A stretch of 36,160 bases of DNA from Hydrotalea sp. (GTDB taxonomy: Bacteria > Pseudomonadota > Alphaproteobacteria > JASGCL01): contig JASGCL010000009.1 of assembly GCA_030054115.1 (NCBI GenBank), forward strand, positions 1 to 36,160, in the 5' to 3' direction. Below the pieces are notes generated by a model that had not been told where the DNA came from, ran no database searches, and was given only the letters and a program-made list of their open reading frames with translations. Position numbers and translations under genes: made by a program. Numbering within the stretch: the stretch's first letter is position 1; each line of letters opens with the position of its first letter. Of the stretch, positions 8,425 to 17,143 are shown in pieces.

Positions 8425-9327
8425 TTAATTTTCATCAAACGGCGTTTTGTTCAGATTCGCCGGCAAGTAATAATAAGAAATCGGCACGTCGTCGACTGCC
8501 TTTAGGGCGAGCACCGGTTGCACAAAAAATGTATCGGCCGAAATTGTTACCGGCAGGGCGAAACGTTTATCAACGCGGAATGTCAGGGTGGATGGCCTGC
8601 TTTTTGCTTTCTTTTCATTTGACTTTAAAAATCCACCGACCCGTTCAAAATCGGCGGTGCATTGGTTGGGGTCGTTTGCGTCGGGGTAAAGTTTTATCCG
8701 CGCCAGGCGAAAACCATCCCAGGTGACGAGTCGCTGGGTGCAGGCCACGGCCGGCCCATTTTTTTGATATTGCGACATCAGGGTTAGCAACGCCGATGTA
8801 ATATCGTAAGAATTCGCCAATAATTTTTGGTCGATGGGGGTGATGGCGGCTTGGTTGCGCGGCGGGTCAAGCTTGGTGATGGGCGCACCGCCATCCTTTG
8901 GATATGTCACGGTGATTTGAAATTTTTTATCGCCAACCTTAAACAGGCCGCTCATCTGGCTGGGCAAGAATCGGCCATTGACCACCCGCCCCTTTATCTG
9001 TTGCCGGCCGACGGCGTTGAACACGGTGGTCCAGGGGGCAATCATGTTAAATTCGGCGCGTGCTTGGTAGGTGTTGTCGCGATTAATTTTCAGCCAAAAA
9101 GTTGCATCGGCCGCCGGCAGGCCGTCTACCGTCGAGCGGTAATCATATTGATGTTCTTTGTAACGCGGGTCGGTTTCTTCCTGGTTTTTTTTAATGACCT
9201 CTTTTTTAAAACTATCCAGCGGCACCGTGGTGCCTTTTTCGATTTGCCCCCATTTGGGAATAATCGGGCAACCCGGTAAGGCCACCACCAACATGGCAAG
9301 CAGAAAAAAACGAAGAAATTTTTGCAT
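8425..9327 (-). CDS. DUF3108-like exported envelope protein
   Basis: This 300-residue protein begins with a basic start and a hydrophobic segment (MQKFLRFFLLAMLVVALPGC), so it is exported. LPGC resembles a lipobox, which would make it a lipoprotein anchored at Cys20, but Pro at -2 is unusual. The body is mostly beta-like. Segments such as the YDYRSTVDGLPAADATFWL region and the C-terminal lipocalin-like stretch fit DUF3108, a proteobacterial envelope family of unknown function. It lies between the mutase and clpB. A 12-bp tandem repeat occupies the space just before its ATG, and no ribosome-binding site is visible. The family assignment is moderate. Confidence 0.6.
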   Translation of the reverse strand: MQKFLRFFLLAMLVVALPGCPIIPKWGQIEKGTTVPLDSFKKEVIKKNQEETDPRYKEHQYDYRSTVDGLPAADATFWLKINRDNTYQARAEFNMIAPWTTVFNAVGRQQIKGRVVNGRFLPSQMSGLFKVGDKKFQITVTYPKDGGAPITKLDPPRNQAAITPIDQKLLANSYDITSALLTLMSQYQKNGPAVACTQRLVTWDGFRLARIKLYPDANDPNQCTADFERVGGFLKSNEKKAKSRPSTLTFRVDKRFALPVTISADTFFVQPVLALKAVDDVPISYYYLPANLNKTPFDEN

Positions 9328-9328
9328 C

Positions 9329-9376
9329 GGTAAGGCTTTCGGTAAGGCGAAGGGTAAGGCTTTCGGTAAGGCGGCG
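9329..9376. repeat. 12-bp tandem repeat, four units, before the DUF3108-like gene
   Basis: Four 12-base units lie at 9329-9340, 9341-9352, 9353-9364 and 9365-9376. Each begins GGTAAGGC and they differ only in the last four bases (TTTC, GAAG, TTTC, GGCG). They end one base before the ATG complement at 9325-9327. On the minus strand the leader therefore reads as repeated GCCTTACC blocks running into the start codon, leaving no room for a normal ribosome-binding site. Confidence 0.9.
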
Positions 9377-9401
9377 AGATGTTACGATGGCGCGATTATT
9401 G

Positions 9402-11528
9402 TCATGACAAATTATGTGGTCGGTTATGGCCGATGCTTTGCGGCAACAATGAAAAGGTTTTTTCCAAAATGTTATTTATATTTTCACCCGGGTCGAACAG
9501 CAATGACACGCCGTGGGCGATAAGCAATTCCTTATCTTGGTCGGGAATAATGCCGCCGACCACGACGGCGATATTTTTATCACCGCCTTGCATTTTTAAT
9601 TCGCCTATCATCGCCGGCACCAATTCATTGTGGCCGGCGGTGTGGGTCGAAATGCCAACAATATCGACCTGTTCTTTTATGGCCATGGCGGCAACCTCCG
9701 CCGGCAACATAAACAACGGCGCCATCACCACGTCAAACCCGGCGTCCAAAAAACAGGCCGCGACCAATTTTGCCCCGCGGTCGTGGCCGTCGAGCCCGAG
9801 CTTGCTGATAAGGATTTTTGGCGCGCGGCCGGTTGATTTTTTAAATTGCGCGGTTTTATTTTGCATCGCCTTGAGCTGGCGGGTATCCTGCAGGTTTTTT
9901 TCATAAACCCCACGGGTAATTTGCGGCGCAATGCTGTGACGGGTAAAAACCTCCTCCAGCGTTTTTGAAATCTCGCCCAATGTCGCGCGGGCGCGGGCGG
10001 CGGCGATGGTTTTTTCCAACAGGCCAAGTTTTTTTTCTTGGCTTGCCACCGCGCGTAAATCCACCAATGCCCCCGCCACCGCATCTGCATCGCGTTGTTG
10101 CCGCAATTGTTTTAAACGCGCGGTCTGTTCTTGCAAAACCTCGCCGCTGGGAATGGATAAAACATCTATCGGGGCTTCTTCCGGCAATTGATAATCATTA
10201 ACGCCAACGATGATGTCTTGTTTTTGGTCGAGCCGCGCCTGCCGCGCCACCGCCGATTCATGTATCATCCGTTGCGGCAGGCCTTGGGCAATGGCGGCCA
10301 CCATGCCGCCGTCCCCAGCTTGTTCGGTTATTTGTTGCATGAGTTTTTTACAATTTTTTATAAGGTCATCGGTCAGGCCCTCGATATAATAACTGCCGCC
10401 GAGAGGGTCTGCTGTATTTATAATACCCGTTTCTTTTTGTAAAATCAACTGTGTGTTGCGCGCCAACCGCGCCGACAATTCAGACGGCAGGGCGATGGCC
10501 TCATCAAAACTATTGGTATGCAGGCTTTGCGTGCCGCCCAACACGGCGGCCATGGCCTCCAGCGTGGTGCGCGCCACGTTGTTATATGGGTCTTGGCGCG
10601 CCAGCGAAACCCCGCTGGTTTGGCAATGAACGCGGAGCATCATCGATTTTGGATTCTTTGCCTTGAATTGTTCTTTCATAATCTCGGCCCACAATTGGCG
10701 CGCGGCACGCAATTTGGCAACCTCCATAAAAAAATCCATACCGATGCCAAAGAAAAATGACAGGCGCGGCGCGAAGTCATCGACCTTTAAACCGGTGGCG
10801 AGCGCGGCCTTAACATAGTCGATGGCGTTGAGCAGGGTGAAGGTTAGCTCTTGCAATATGGTCGCGCCGGCCTCGCCCAAGTGATAACCCGATATCGATA
10901 TCGGGTGGAACAGCGGCATGTGGCGCGTTGTGTAATGGATGATGTCGGCGACGATGCGCATCGATGCCGCCGGCGGATAAATATAAGTGTTGCGCACCAA
11001 AAATTCTTTCAAAATATCATTTTGGATGGTGCCGGATAATTTGGCCTGAGGCACATTTTGCTCCGCCGCCGCGACAATATAAAAGGCCAAGATGGGGAGC
11101 ACCGCGCCATTCATCGTCATCGACACCGATATTTTATCGAGCGGTATTTTTTCAAACAATAATTTCATGTCATCGACCGAGCAGATGGCGACCCCGGCCT
11201 TCCCCACGTCTCCCACCGCCCGTGGGTCGTCGGAATCAAAACCGCGATGGGTTGGCAAATCAAACGCTACCGACAGGCCGGTTTGCCCGGCGGCCAGGTT
11301 TTTTTGATAAAATTGATTGCTGGCACGGGCGGTGGAAAAACCGGCATATTGCCGCACCGTCCAGGGCCGCGCCGGATTTGGTTTTTCATATAACCCGCGT
11401 CGATAGGGGAATTGTCCGGCAGAAGACACCAATTTTGAATTTATGCCCTTCTTCACTTTTGACAGGTTTTTTGCTGGCTTGGTTTTCGCGCCTGTTTTTG
11501 CCGCCGGCTTTTTCTTGCTTTGCACCAT
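9402..11528 (-). CDS. Methylmalonyl-CoA mutase
   Basis: This adenosylcobalamin enzyme interconverts (R)-methylmalonyl-CoA and succinyl-CoA, linking propionate breakdown to the TCA cycle. At 708 residues it has the length of the large, self-sufficient mutase. The N-terminal barrel carries RQYAGFSTARASN and FDLPTHRGFDSDDPR. The C-terminal B12 domain carries the cobalt-ligand motif DGHDRG near residue 575, followed by VGISTHTAGH. Residues 1-35 form a Lys/Ala-rich extension before the conserved start. A strong GGGGGGAGG precedes the ATG. No epimerase, propionyl-CoA carboxylase or MeaB gene is nearby. Ethylmalonyl- or isobutyryl-type mutases are less likely given the close match to the methylmalonyl motifs. 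Confidence 0.93.
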   Translation of the reverse strand: MVQSKKKPAAKTGAKTKPAKNLSKVKKGINSKLVSSAGQFPYRRGLYEKPNPARPWTVRQYAGFSTARASNQFYQKNLAAGQTGLSVAFDLPTHRGFDSDDPRAVGDVGKAGVAICSVDDMKLLFEKIPLDKISVSMTMNGAVLPILAFYIVAAAEQNVPQAKLSGTIQNDILKEFLVRNTYIYPPAASMRIVADIIHYTTRHMPLFHPISISGYHLGEAGATILQELTFTLLNAIDYVKAALATGLKVDDFAPRLSFFFGIGMDFFMEVAKLRAARQLWAEIMKEQFKAKNPKSMMLRVHCQTSGVSLARQDPYNNVARTTLEAMAAVLGGTQSLHTNSFDEAIALPSELSARLARNTQLILQKETGIINTADPLGGSYYIEGLTDDLIKNCKKLMQQITEQAGDGGMVAAIAQGLPQRMIHESAVARQARLDQKQDIIVGVNDYQLPEEAPIDVLSIPSGEVLQEQTARLKQLRQQRDADAVAGALVDLRAVASQEKKLGLLEKTIAAARARATLGEISKTLEEVFTRHSIAPQITRGVYEKNLQDTRQLKAMQNKTAQFKKSTGRAPKILISKLGLDGHDRGAKLVAACFLDAGFDVVMAPLFMLPAEVAAMAIKEQVDIVGISTHTAGHNELVPAMIGELKMQGGDKNIAVVVGGIIPDQDKELLIAHGVSLLFDPGENINNILEKTFSLLPQSIGHNRPHNLS

Positions 11529-11600
11529 GTTGCCTCCCCCCTCTCGGTTTTATTCTATTGCAATTCAGGGGGATTTTCTAGTTTATTTTCTGGCGCGTGA

Positions 11601-12437
11601 TTAAGATGTTTTTGCCCCAAGGTTTTCTAAATCGTCAGCCAACAACTTGGTCAATTGCCAAAATACCGCGACCGATAGATCCTCGGCGCGCGACCGCTCG
11701 GCAATCCCCACCTCGGCCATCACGCGCTTGGCACGCGCCACGTCGCCGCCGATAATTTTGGCCAAGCCATGATGCAATTGTTTGCGGCGTTGTTGAAATA
11801 ATATATTGGTCAGCCGCCCCAAATGCACAATGTTGCATGGCGGCGGCGCAACATTTATTTTTATCTTTACCACCGCCGATGAAACCTTGGGCGGCGGAAA
11901 AAATGCACCGGGCGGCAGGGTGAATAACATTTCCGCCTGGGCGATGGTTTGCACCAAAATACTCAAGCGGCCAAAGGCCGATGTGCCGGGCGTGGCGACA
12001 ATGCGCAAGGCAACTTCCTTTTGAAACATCAGCACCAACTGGCGATAATAAATATGTTGCTGGCAAAAATTGACCAGCAATTGACTGCCAACATTATAGG
12101 GCAGGTTGGCGATAACATCTATCGCGTGGGGTGGCGTGTCCCCCAGCGTTTGTGGTTGCCAGGCCAAGGCATCGGCGAAGGACAGGGTGAGGCGCGCACC
12201 ATATTCATCGACCAGCGGTTTTAACAATGGTTCAAGCGCGCGGTCTTTTTCAATCGCCAACAAATTGGCGTTGCTGTGGCGCAGGATGGCGTGGCTTAAA
12301 ATACCACGCCCCGGGCCAATTTCAACCACCCGCGCCGCATCGGGCAGGTAGGCCAAGCGCACAATTTTTTCGGCAAGGTTGGCGTCTTGTAAAAAATGTT
12401 GTCCATAATGTTTTAATGGCCGAGGGTAGATGGTCAT
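11601..12437 (-). CDS. rsmA: 16S rRNA dimethyladenosine transferase RsmA/KsgA
   Basis: RsmA dimethylates two adjacent adenines in the last helix of 16S rRNA, a late checkpoint in 30S assembly. The protein has 278 residues. It begins with the family opening KHYGQHFLQD, followed by the SAM-binding VVEIGPGRGILS, then ADALAW, and the catalytic NLPYNVGSQ. The C-terminal helical domain contains the FFPPPKVSSAVV segment typical of KsgA. The gene starts 18 bases after pdxA ends, in the common pdxA-rsmA order, and the mutase gene follows. Confidence 0.97.
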   Translation of the reverse strand: MTIYPRPLKHYGQHFLQDANLAEKIVRLAYLPDAARVVEIGPGRGILSHAILRHSNANLLAIEKDRALEPLLKPLVDEYGARLTLSFADALAWQPQTLGDTPPHAIDVIANLPYNVGSQLLVNFCQQHIYYRQLVLMFQKEVALRIVATPGTSAFGRLSILVQTIAQAEMLFTLPPGAFFPPPKVSSAVVKIKINVAPPPCNIVHLGRLTNILFQQRRKQLHHGLAKIIGGDVARAKRVMAEVGIAERSRAEDLSVAVFWQLTKLLADDLENLGAKTS

Positions 12438-12455
12438 GGATGGATAATTTTTTTA

Positions 12456-13493
12456 TTATATTTTTTTTAGCAAATCCTGCGCCAGGGTAATGGCGGCCAG
12501 CATCGACGAATGGTTGGCGATTTTTTTATCGGCGATATCGAACCCCGTGCCATGGTCGGGGCTGACGCGAATGTAGGAAAGCCCGAGCGTCAGGTTAACC
12601 GCGCGGTCAAAAAAAAGCGTCTTCATTGGGATAAGCGCCTGGTCGTGGCTGGGGCATAAAAAAGCGTCGTGTTTTTTTCGCATTAACGGCGTGAAAAGAC
12701 TATCGGCGGATAATGGCCCGTCTATCGCCATCTGGTCGGCCTGCAATTTTTTTATCACCGGTTGCATGATGTCGATTTCCTCGCGCCCCATGATGCCGCC
12801 ATCGCCGGCGTGGGGGTTGATGCCCGCCACCGCCAAGCGCGGCGTGGCAATGCCAAATTTTTTATGCAATTCATCCGCCACCAAGCGAGCGGTTTGTTGC
12901 AATAAATCGGTGGTCATGGTGGTTGCCACATTGCGCAGGGGGATATGGGTTGTCAGGGGCACAACGCGAAAAAAATTGCCGTCATCCTCCCTCGCCAGCA
13001 ACATCATGGCGTGGGGTTTTTTATTATCATCCTTATGGTCGCGCGCCGCCAAATAATCGGTGTGGCCGGCAAACCCCGGCATGACGGCATTGATAATCGA
13101 TTTATCAAGCGGCGCGGTCACCATGCCCTGGACAATTTTTTTTTCAACCAAGTCGATGGCAGTATTCAGCGACGCCAGGGCGGCGCGTGCCGACGATAAT
13201 TTTTCCGCATCATTGCGCGGCTTGCCCAGGCGAAATGGCACATTCATTGCCAGGGGAAAAACCAGCAAATTTTTTTGGTTATTTTGTTGTGCCAAGGCGT
13301 GGTTAATATCATCAACAATTGTAATGGTAATGGGCAGTTGCAAAAAATCTATCAATGACTGGACCCGCGTCGGGTCGTCAATCAACAGCATATTGTTGGT
13401 CGGTTTTTGCGCCGCCAGCCATGATTTTAAAAAAACCTCACCACCGATGCCGCCCGGGTCACCGCTGGTGATGGCCAATGTTTTGTTTTCCAT
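12456..13493 (-). CDS. pdxA: 4-hydroxythreonine-4-phosphate dehydrogenase PdxA
   Basis: PdxA oxidises 4-hydroxy-L-threonine phosphate in the DXP-dependent route to pyridoxal phosphate. The 345 residues show the opening TSGDPGGIGGE, a metal-ligand histidine in GFAGHTDYLA, the second in AGINPHAGDGG, and the third in SPDHGTGFDIA. The length is normal. It lies between surA and rsmA with gaps of about 20 bases each side, implying co-transcription. No Shine-Dalgarno is evident upstream of the ATG, where the sequence is almost pure A/T. Confidence 0.96.
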   Translation of the reverse strand: MENKTLAITSGDPGGIGGEVFLKSWLAAQKPTNNMLLIDDPTRVQSLIDFLQLPITITIVDDINHALAQQNNQKNLLVFPLAMNVPFRLGKPRNDAEKLSSARAALASLNTAIDLVEKKIVQGMVTAPLDKSIINAVMPGFAGHTDYLAARDHKDDNKKPHAMMLLAREDDGNFFRVVPLTTHIPLRNVATTMTTDLLQQTARLVADELHKKFGIATPRLAVAGINPHAGDGGIMGREEIDIMQPVIKKLQADQMAIDGPLSADSLFTPLMRKKHDAFLCPSHDQALIPMKTLFFDRAVNLTLGLSYIRVSPDHGTGFDIADKKIANHSSMLAAITLAQDLLKKI

Positions 13494-13514
13494 TTATTTT
13501 TTTTATAATAATAA

Positions 13515-14588
13515 TTATAATTTTTCAATCACCGCCTCGCGCCACAATTTGTCCTTCATCTGGGCGTCGAGCGGTTGCATCGCGCGGTCCTTGAATTCGA
13601 CCGCGATGCTGTCTTTTAATTCGTTCAATTCCATCGCCGGCACCACACCGCCGCCAAGCAAAATATAGATAATGGCCTTTTGATTATTGCTGGTGTATTT
13701 TGGCCCCATAATCGAACCCGGCGGAATGGCGGCCTTTTGTTGCAACAATTGCGTGGTGAATGGTTCGCCAAATTGTTGCGCCGTCATGTCGGTGCGTTGC
13801 GTGATGCTGATGCGGCCGCTTTGCAAATCGCTGGCTAGCTCTTTTTGCCAACCGGCGGGATTTTTTTGCAATATGTTGATAACCTGTTGCAGGTAATCTT
13901 TGTCGGGGCGTTTCACATCCAATTGGATGGTTTGATAGATATTTTTACCGACCATCGCTTTTTTCTTTTTTAGCTGTTCGTTGATATCAACCGGTGTCAC
14001 CACATTGGATTGGTTTATCAAGCCGTAGAGAATCGATTGCCAGCGAATGGTGGTGGCGATATAGCCCACGATATCTTTTTCGGCGATGCCGCGCTTCGCC
14101 ATCATCTCCAACGTTTGCGCGCGGGTTTGGCGATTTTGTTGCGCGACGCGTTCCAATTGTTGTTGTGCCTCGGCGATGTAATTGGGCGCGCCCGATTGAT
14201 TGGCAAATTGGTCTTGCAACCTTTCCAATATCAGGCTTTTTAAAACCGCCTCGCGGGTTTGCTGTAACGTCGCCGAACTTTCGGTCAGGTTATTTTCCAA
14301 AAAATAAATTCTTTGCCGCACCAACAAATCGTAATTGGTGATGATGTCGCCATTAACCCGCACGATGGCATGGATGGTTTTGTCATTATCAGCGGCGGTT
14401 TTATCACCACCGCCGCTGGCGATGCTATTTTTCATGCCGCTGAAGGCATCACCGAGCGAGGTCTTCATCGATGCCAACCACTGGCTACCCGATAACAATT
14501 GCACCAGGCCAATCGCCAACAACACCATAACCGCCAAGGCGGCCACCACCAATCTATAACGCATGGGTTGTTTCTGCTTGTTTTTCAT
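13515..14588 (-). CDS. surA: SurA-like periplasmic chaperone
   Basis: This 357-residue protein has an N-terminal membrane or signal segment (about 12-30), then a SurA-type chaperone domain beginning AIVRVNGDIITNYDL near residue 70 and running through helical segments to about 210. In other bacteria SurA escorts unfolded outer-membrane proteins to the Bam complex. The C-terminal part lies where a parvulin isomerase domain would be, but it is poorly conserved and I see no clear parvulin active-site pattern, so isomerase activity is doubtful. Its position between lptD and pdxA is the usual one and strongly supports the call. Confidence 0.85.
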   Translation of the reverse strand: MKNKQKQPMRYRLVVAALAVMVLLAIGLVQLLSGSQWLASMKTSLGDAFSGMKNSIASGGGDKTAADNDKTIHAIVRVNGDIITNYDLLVRQRIYFLENNLTESSATLQQTREAVLKSLILERLQDQFANQSGAPNYIAEAQQQLERVAQQNRQTRAQTLEMMAKRGIAEKDIVGYIATTIRWQSILYGLINQSNVVTPVDINEQLKKKKAMVGKNIYQTIQLDVKRPDKDYLQQVINILQKNPAGWQKELASDLQSGRISITQRTDMTAQQFGEPFTTQLLQQKAAIPPGSIMGPKYTSNNQKAIIYILLGGGVVPAMELNELKDSIAVEFKDRAMQPLDAQMKDKLWREAVIEKL

Positions 14589-14615
14589 TGTTTTGATAAT
14601 ATCTATCCCTATATT

Positions 14616-16919
14616 TTAAAATGCGACTATACGCCAATCGAAGCCAAATTGCCAGCCACTCGTGTCGGTCACGTTGGGGCCGGGGAAGACACGATTGGCG
14701 GTTAAGGCCATATACCAGCATTCGTCATTATAGGTAACCCCCAAGCCAATCGAGCGCGTAATATATTGCGGCGTGGAAAAATCACCGACCATGTTCCAAT
14801 TCAATGACCAATTATCACCGATATGCAGGGTCGCCGATGGCACAAGCTGTTGCAATTGTCCGGTGCCGGTATCAACCTGGCTTTGGTTTTGATAATAATA
14901 ATAACTCAAGCCAAGATTTACGTTTTGATAGGTTAGATTAAGGCCGGCGACATGGCGGTCGATGCTAAGGTCGCTGTCTTTTAACAGCAGGCTATCGCGG
15001 ATGTTAAAATATTTGTTGGCTATCCACGTGCCGTTGAGAATGATGGCGGTGCTGGATTTGTTGTAACGCAGGCTGTCCGGCACATGGGGGTTTTGGTTAG
15101 AAAACCAATTATTGCCATGACCAATGAATAATTTATATTCGCCGCCGCTTTTCAATATGTTATCTATCTTTAACCCATAGGCAAGGCGGCCGTAATCTTC
15201 AAAATAGCTAGTGCCAAGGGCGCGGTCGCGCAGGAACAGGTTGTCGCCGTTGATTTCAAGCGGCGCCGAATCGGTATCAAAAATAATATTATTAAGGTCG
15301 CCGCCATTGTTGCCGCCGTTTATTTTCTTGCTCAGCAAGCCGCCAAATGAAAAATAAGCACCCACAATTGGTTCGATAACCAAATTGTTTTTTGCGGTTT
15401 GCGCTATCAACGGGTAGGATAGGGTTGTCATTATCTCTGGCACAACCCGTAAGATGGAACGTTGGTTGTCGCCGAGCGATGCCAAGCTCGGGTCGCGCGC
15501 TGGTATCAATATATTTGGAATCGAAATATAATTTCTATAAAAATGGCTGGCGATGTAATCGAAGCGAATACCCGCGTCGATGTTCAACAACATGCCATTT
15601 AAAAAATGCACCGGCTGTTGCCAGCCAGCATCAAGATGCACCAGGCCGTTGGTGCCCTGGTGAGGTTCTTGATAATAACGCATGTCGCCATTAACCCGCC
15701 ATTGGCCACCGCCCGCGGTTTTACTGCCGCGGCCAAAAAATTCGGTGCGCGGCCCAACCAATATCAAACCAAACGGGTAACCCGCGCGATTATCTTGGTA
15801 GGCATAATAAGAATAATCAACATAATGCGGGCTGATAAAACCAGTGGCATCGATGTAGCTGATAAGGTCATTGCCGGGGCTACCGGGGTTATTCAAAAAC
15901 GTATAATGTTGGAAAAAATTTTGTGGCCATGCCCATTGCACCGCCCCGCTGATTTGCCATTCGCGATTCAGCGAGGTTAAAAAATTAAAATAGCTATAAC
16001 CTTGCCATTGTTTTGCCCGCCCTGGGGTTGGGTTGTCGTAAAGCGCAATGCCACCGGCGTTAATATCGGTATAGGCAAAACGTTGCCTGAACATCACGCT
16101 ACCAATCATCCCCTGCACCGTGTCAAAATAGGGGTTGAACAGCAAGTCGCCAGAATTGGATGTAACGACAAACACCGAAGGACGGAAAATAACCCCGGCG
16201 GTGGTGTCGTATTTAAAAGTCGGCACCAAAAGCCCCGAGCCGCGACGATTGGGGAAGCTAAGATAGGGGCTGTAAAGAATCGGCACGTTAAATACCTCTA
16301 TCCAACCATTATATAGTTTTAACGTATTGTCTGCTTTATCCTCCACCGCCGTGCTGGCGCGCACCCGCCACAGCGGCACATTGTCACCAAACGGCGAACA
16401 AAGAAAACAATTGGTGTAGCTAGCGTCGGTAAAAACCCTATCGCTCCCCTCCCACCGACTTTCGCTAGCGGTGATACTGCCATGGTCGCCAAGGCGGCCG
16501 GTTAAGGCTTGGCTCACCCCCGATTTAAAATCACCGGTCATCTCCATTTCTTGCGACACCAGAATTTTGCTCGCACTGCCGTCGCCACTTTTGAAATAGA
16601 CATTGCCGCGTGCCCATAATTTATTATTGGCTTTATCCAGGGTTAAAAAATCGCACTTTAATAGCTGGTCGTTAAAATAAACCTTAACATTGCCCTCGGC
16701 ACGGACAAGATTTTTTTTCTTATCATCGCTGATGCGGTCGGCCTCAATATTTAATTTTTTTGCCGGCGTTTTTGTCGCCGCCGCGCTTGATGATGCCGTT
16801 GAGGATTTCTTTTTAGAGCTGTTCTTGGTGGTTTGCGCCGCGCTTGATGATGCAAAAATCGACAAGGATAAAGCCATTGTCACCAACCCAGCGGTAACGG
16901 CGCGGCTTATGGCCAACAT
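14616..16919 (-). CDS. lptD: LPS-assembly protein LptD
   Basis: LptD is the outer-membrane barrel that inserts lipopolysaccharide into the outer leaflet. The start chosen (ATG 16919) gives 767 residues beginning with a clear signal peptide ending in ASSSAAQ. An in-frame ATG at 17051 would add 44 basic residues before it and is less likely. After a Lys/Ser/Ala-rich linker comes the LptA-like beta-jellyroll (starting near KLNIEADRISDDKKK) and then the barrel, with typical SPYLSFPNRRGSGLLVP and a C-terminal DECWYMALTANRVF. Cysteines in NCFLC and DECW suit the inter-domain disulfides of this family. GGGTGGGG upstream may serve as a weak ribosome-binding site. Confidence 0.95.
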   Translation of the reverse strand: MLAISRAVTAGLVTMALSLSIFASSSAAQTTKNSSKKKSSTASSSAAATKTPAKKLNIEADRISDDKKKNLVRAEGNVKVYFNDQLLKCDFLTLDKANNKLWARGNVYFKSGDGSASKILVSQEMEMTGDFKSGVSQALTGRLGDHGSITASESRWEGSDRVFTDASYTNCFLCSPFGDNVPLWRVRASTAVEDKADNTLKLYNGWIEVFNVPILYSPYLSFPNRRGSGLLVPTFKYDTTAGVIFRPSVFVVTSNSGDLLFNPYFDTVQGMIGSVMFRQRFAYTDINAGGIALYDNPTPGRAKQWQGYSYFNFLTSLNREWQISGAVQWAWPQNFFQHYTFLNNPGSPGNDLISYIDATGFISPHYVDYSYYAYQDNRAGYPFGLILVGPRTEFFGRGSKTAGGGQWRVNGDMRYYQEPHQGTNGLVHLDAGWQQPVHFLNGMLLNIDAGIRFDYIASHFYRNYISIPNILIPARDPSLASLGDNQRSILRVVPEIMTTLSYPLIAQTAKNNLVIEPIVGAYFSFGGLLSKKINGGNNGGDLNNIIFDTDSAPLEINGDNLFLRDRALGTSYFEDYGRLAYGLKIDNILKSGGEYKLFIGHGNNWFSNQNPHVPDSLRYNKSSTAIILNGTWIANKYFNIRDSLLLKDSDLSIDRHVAGLNLTYQNVNLGLSYYYYQNQSQVDTGTGQLQQLVPSATLHIGDNWSLNWNMVGDFSTPQYITRSIGLGVTYNDECWYMALTANRVFPGPNVTDTSGWQFGFDWRIVAF

Positions 16920-17105
16920 CGTAACAGCCCCACCCTGCGGCGTGGCCAGCCCTACCCCTGCTCCCTTGCGTGGCAATCGCTTGCCAAGGATAAAAGAGCG
17001 CAAGGGCGTAAGATAGCAATCGAGAAAAAATGCGGGCCTATGGTTTATCATTATGAATAATATGTATTTTAAACAGCCTTACCAACCATCGCCCAGGTTT
17101 TCAAT

Positions 17106-17114
17106 AGTATAACA
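17106..17114 (-). promoter_or_regulatory. Possible extended -10 promoter before lptD
   Basis: On the minus strand TGTTATACT is a good extended -10 element (TGnTATAAT-like), sitting in the 224-base gap between lptG and lptD. The matching -35 position is poor. It could give lptD and downstream genes their own start, but this is weak evidence. Confidence 0.3.
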
Positions 17115-17143
17115 GGTCAATGACTTGCGCGGTGGCAGTGAGG

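Noticed and set aside
9194-9523. Plus-strand frame with GKAFGKAKGKAFGKAA repeats
   Set aside because: This is the translation of the 12-bp tandem repeat in the leader of the opposite-strand gene, with no other coding signal.
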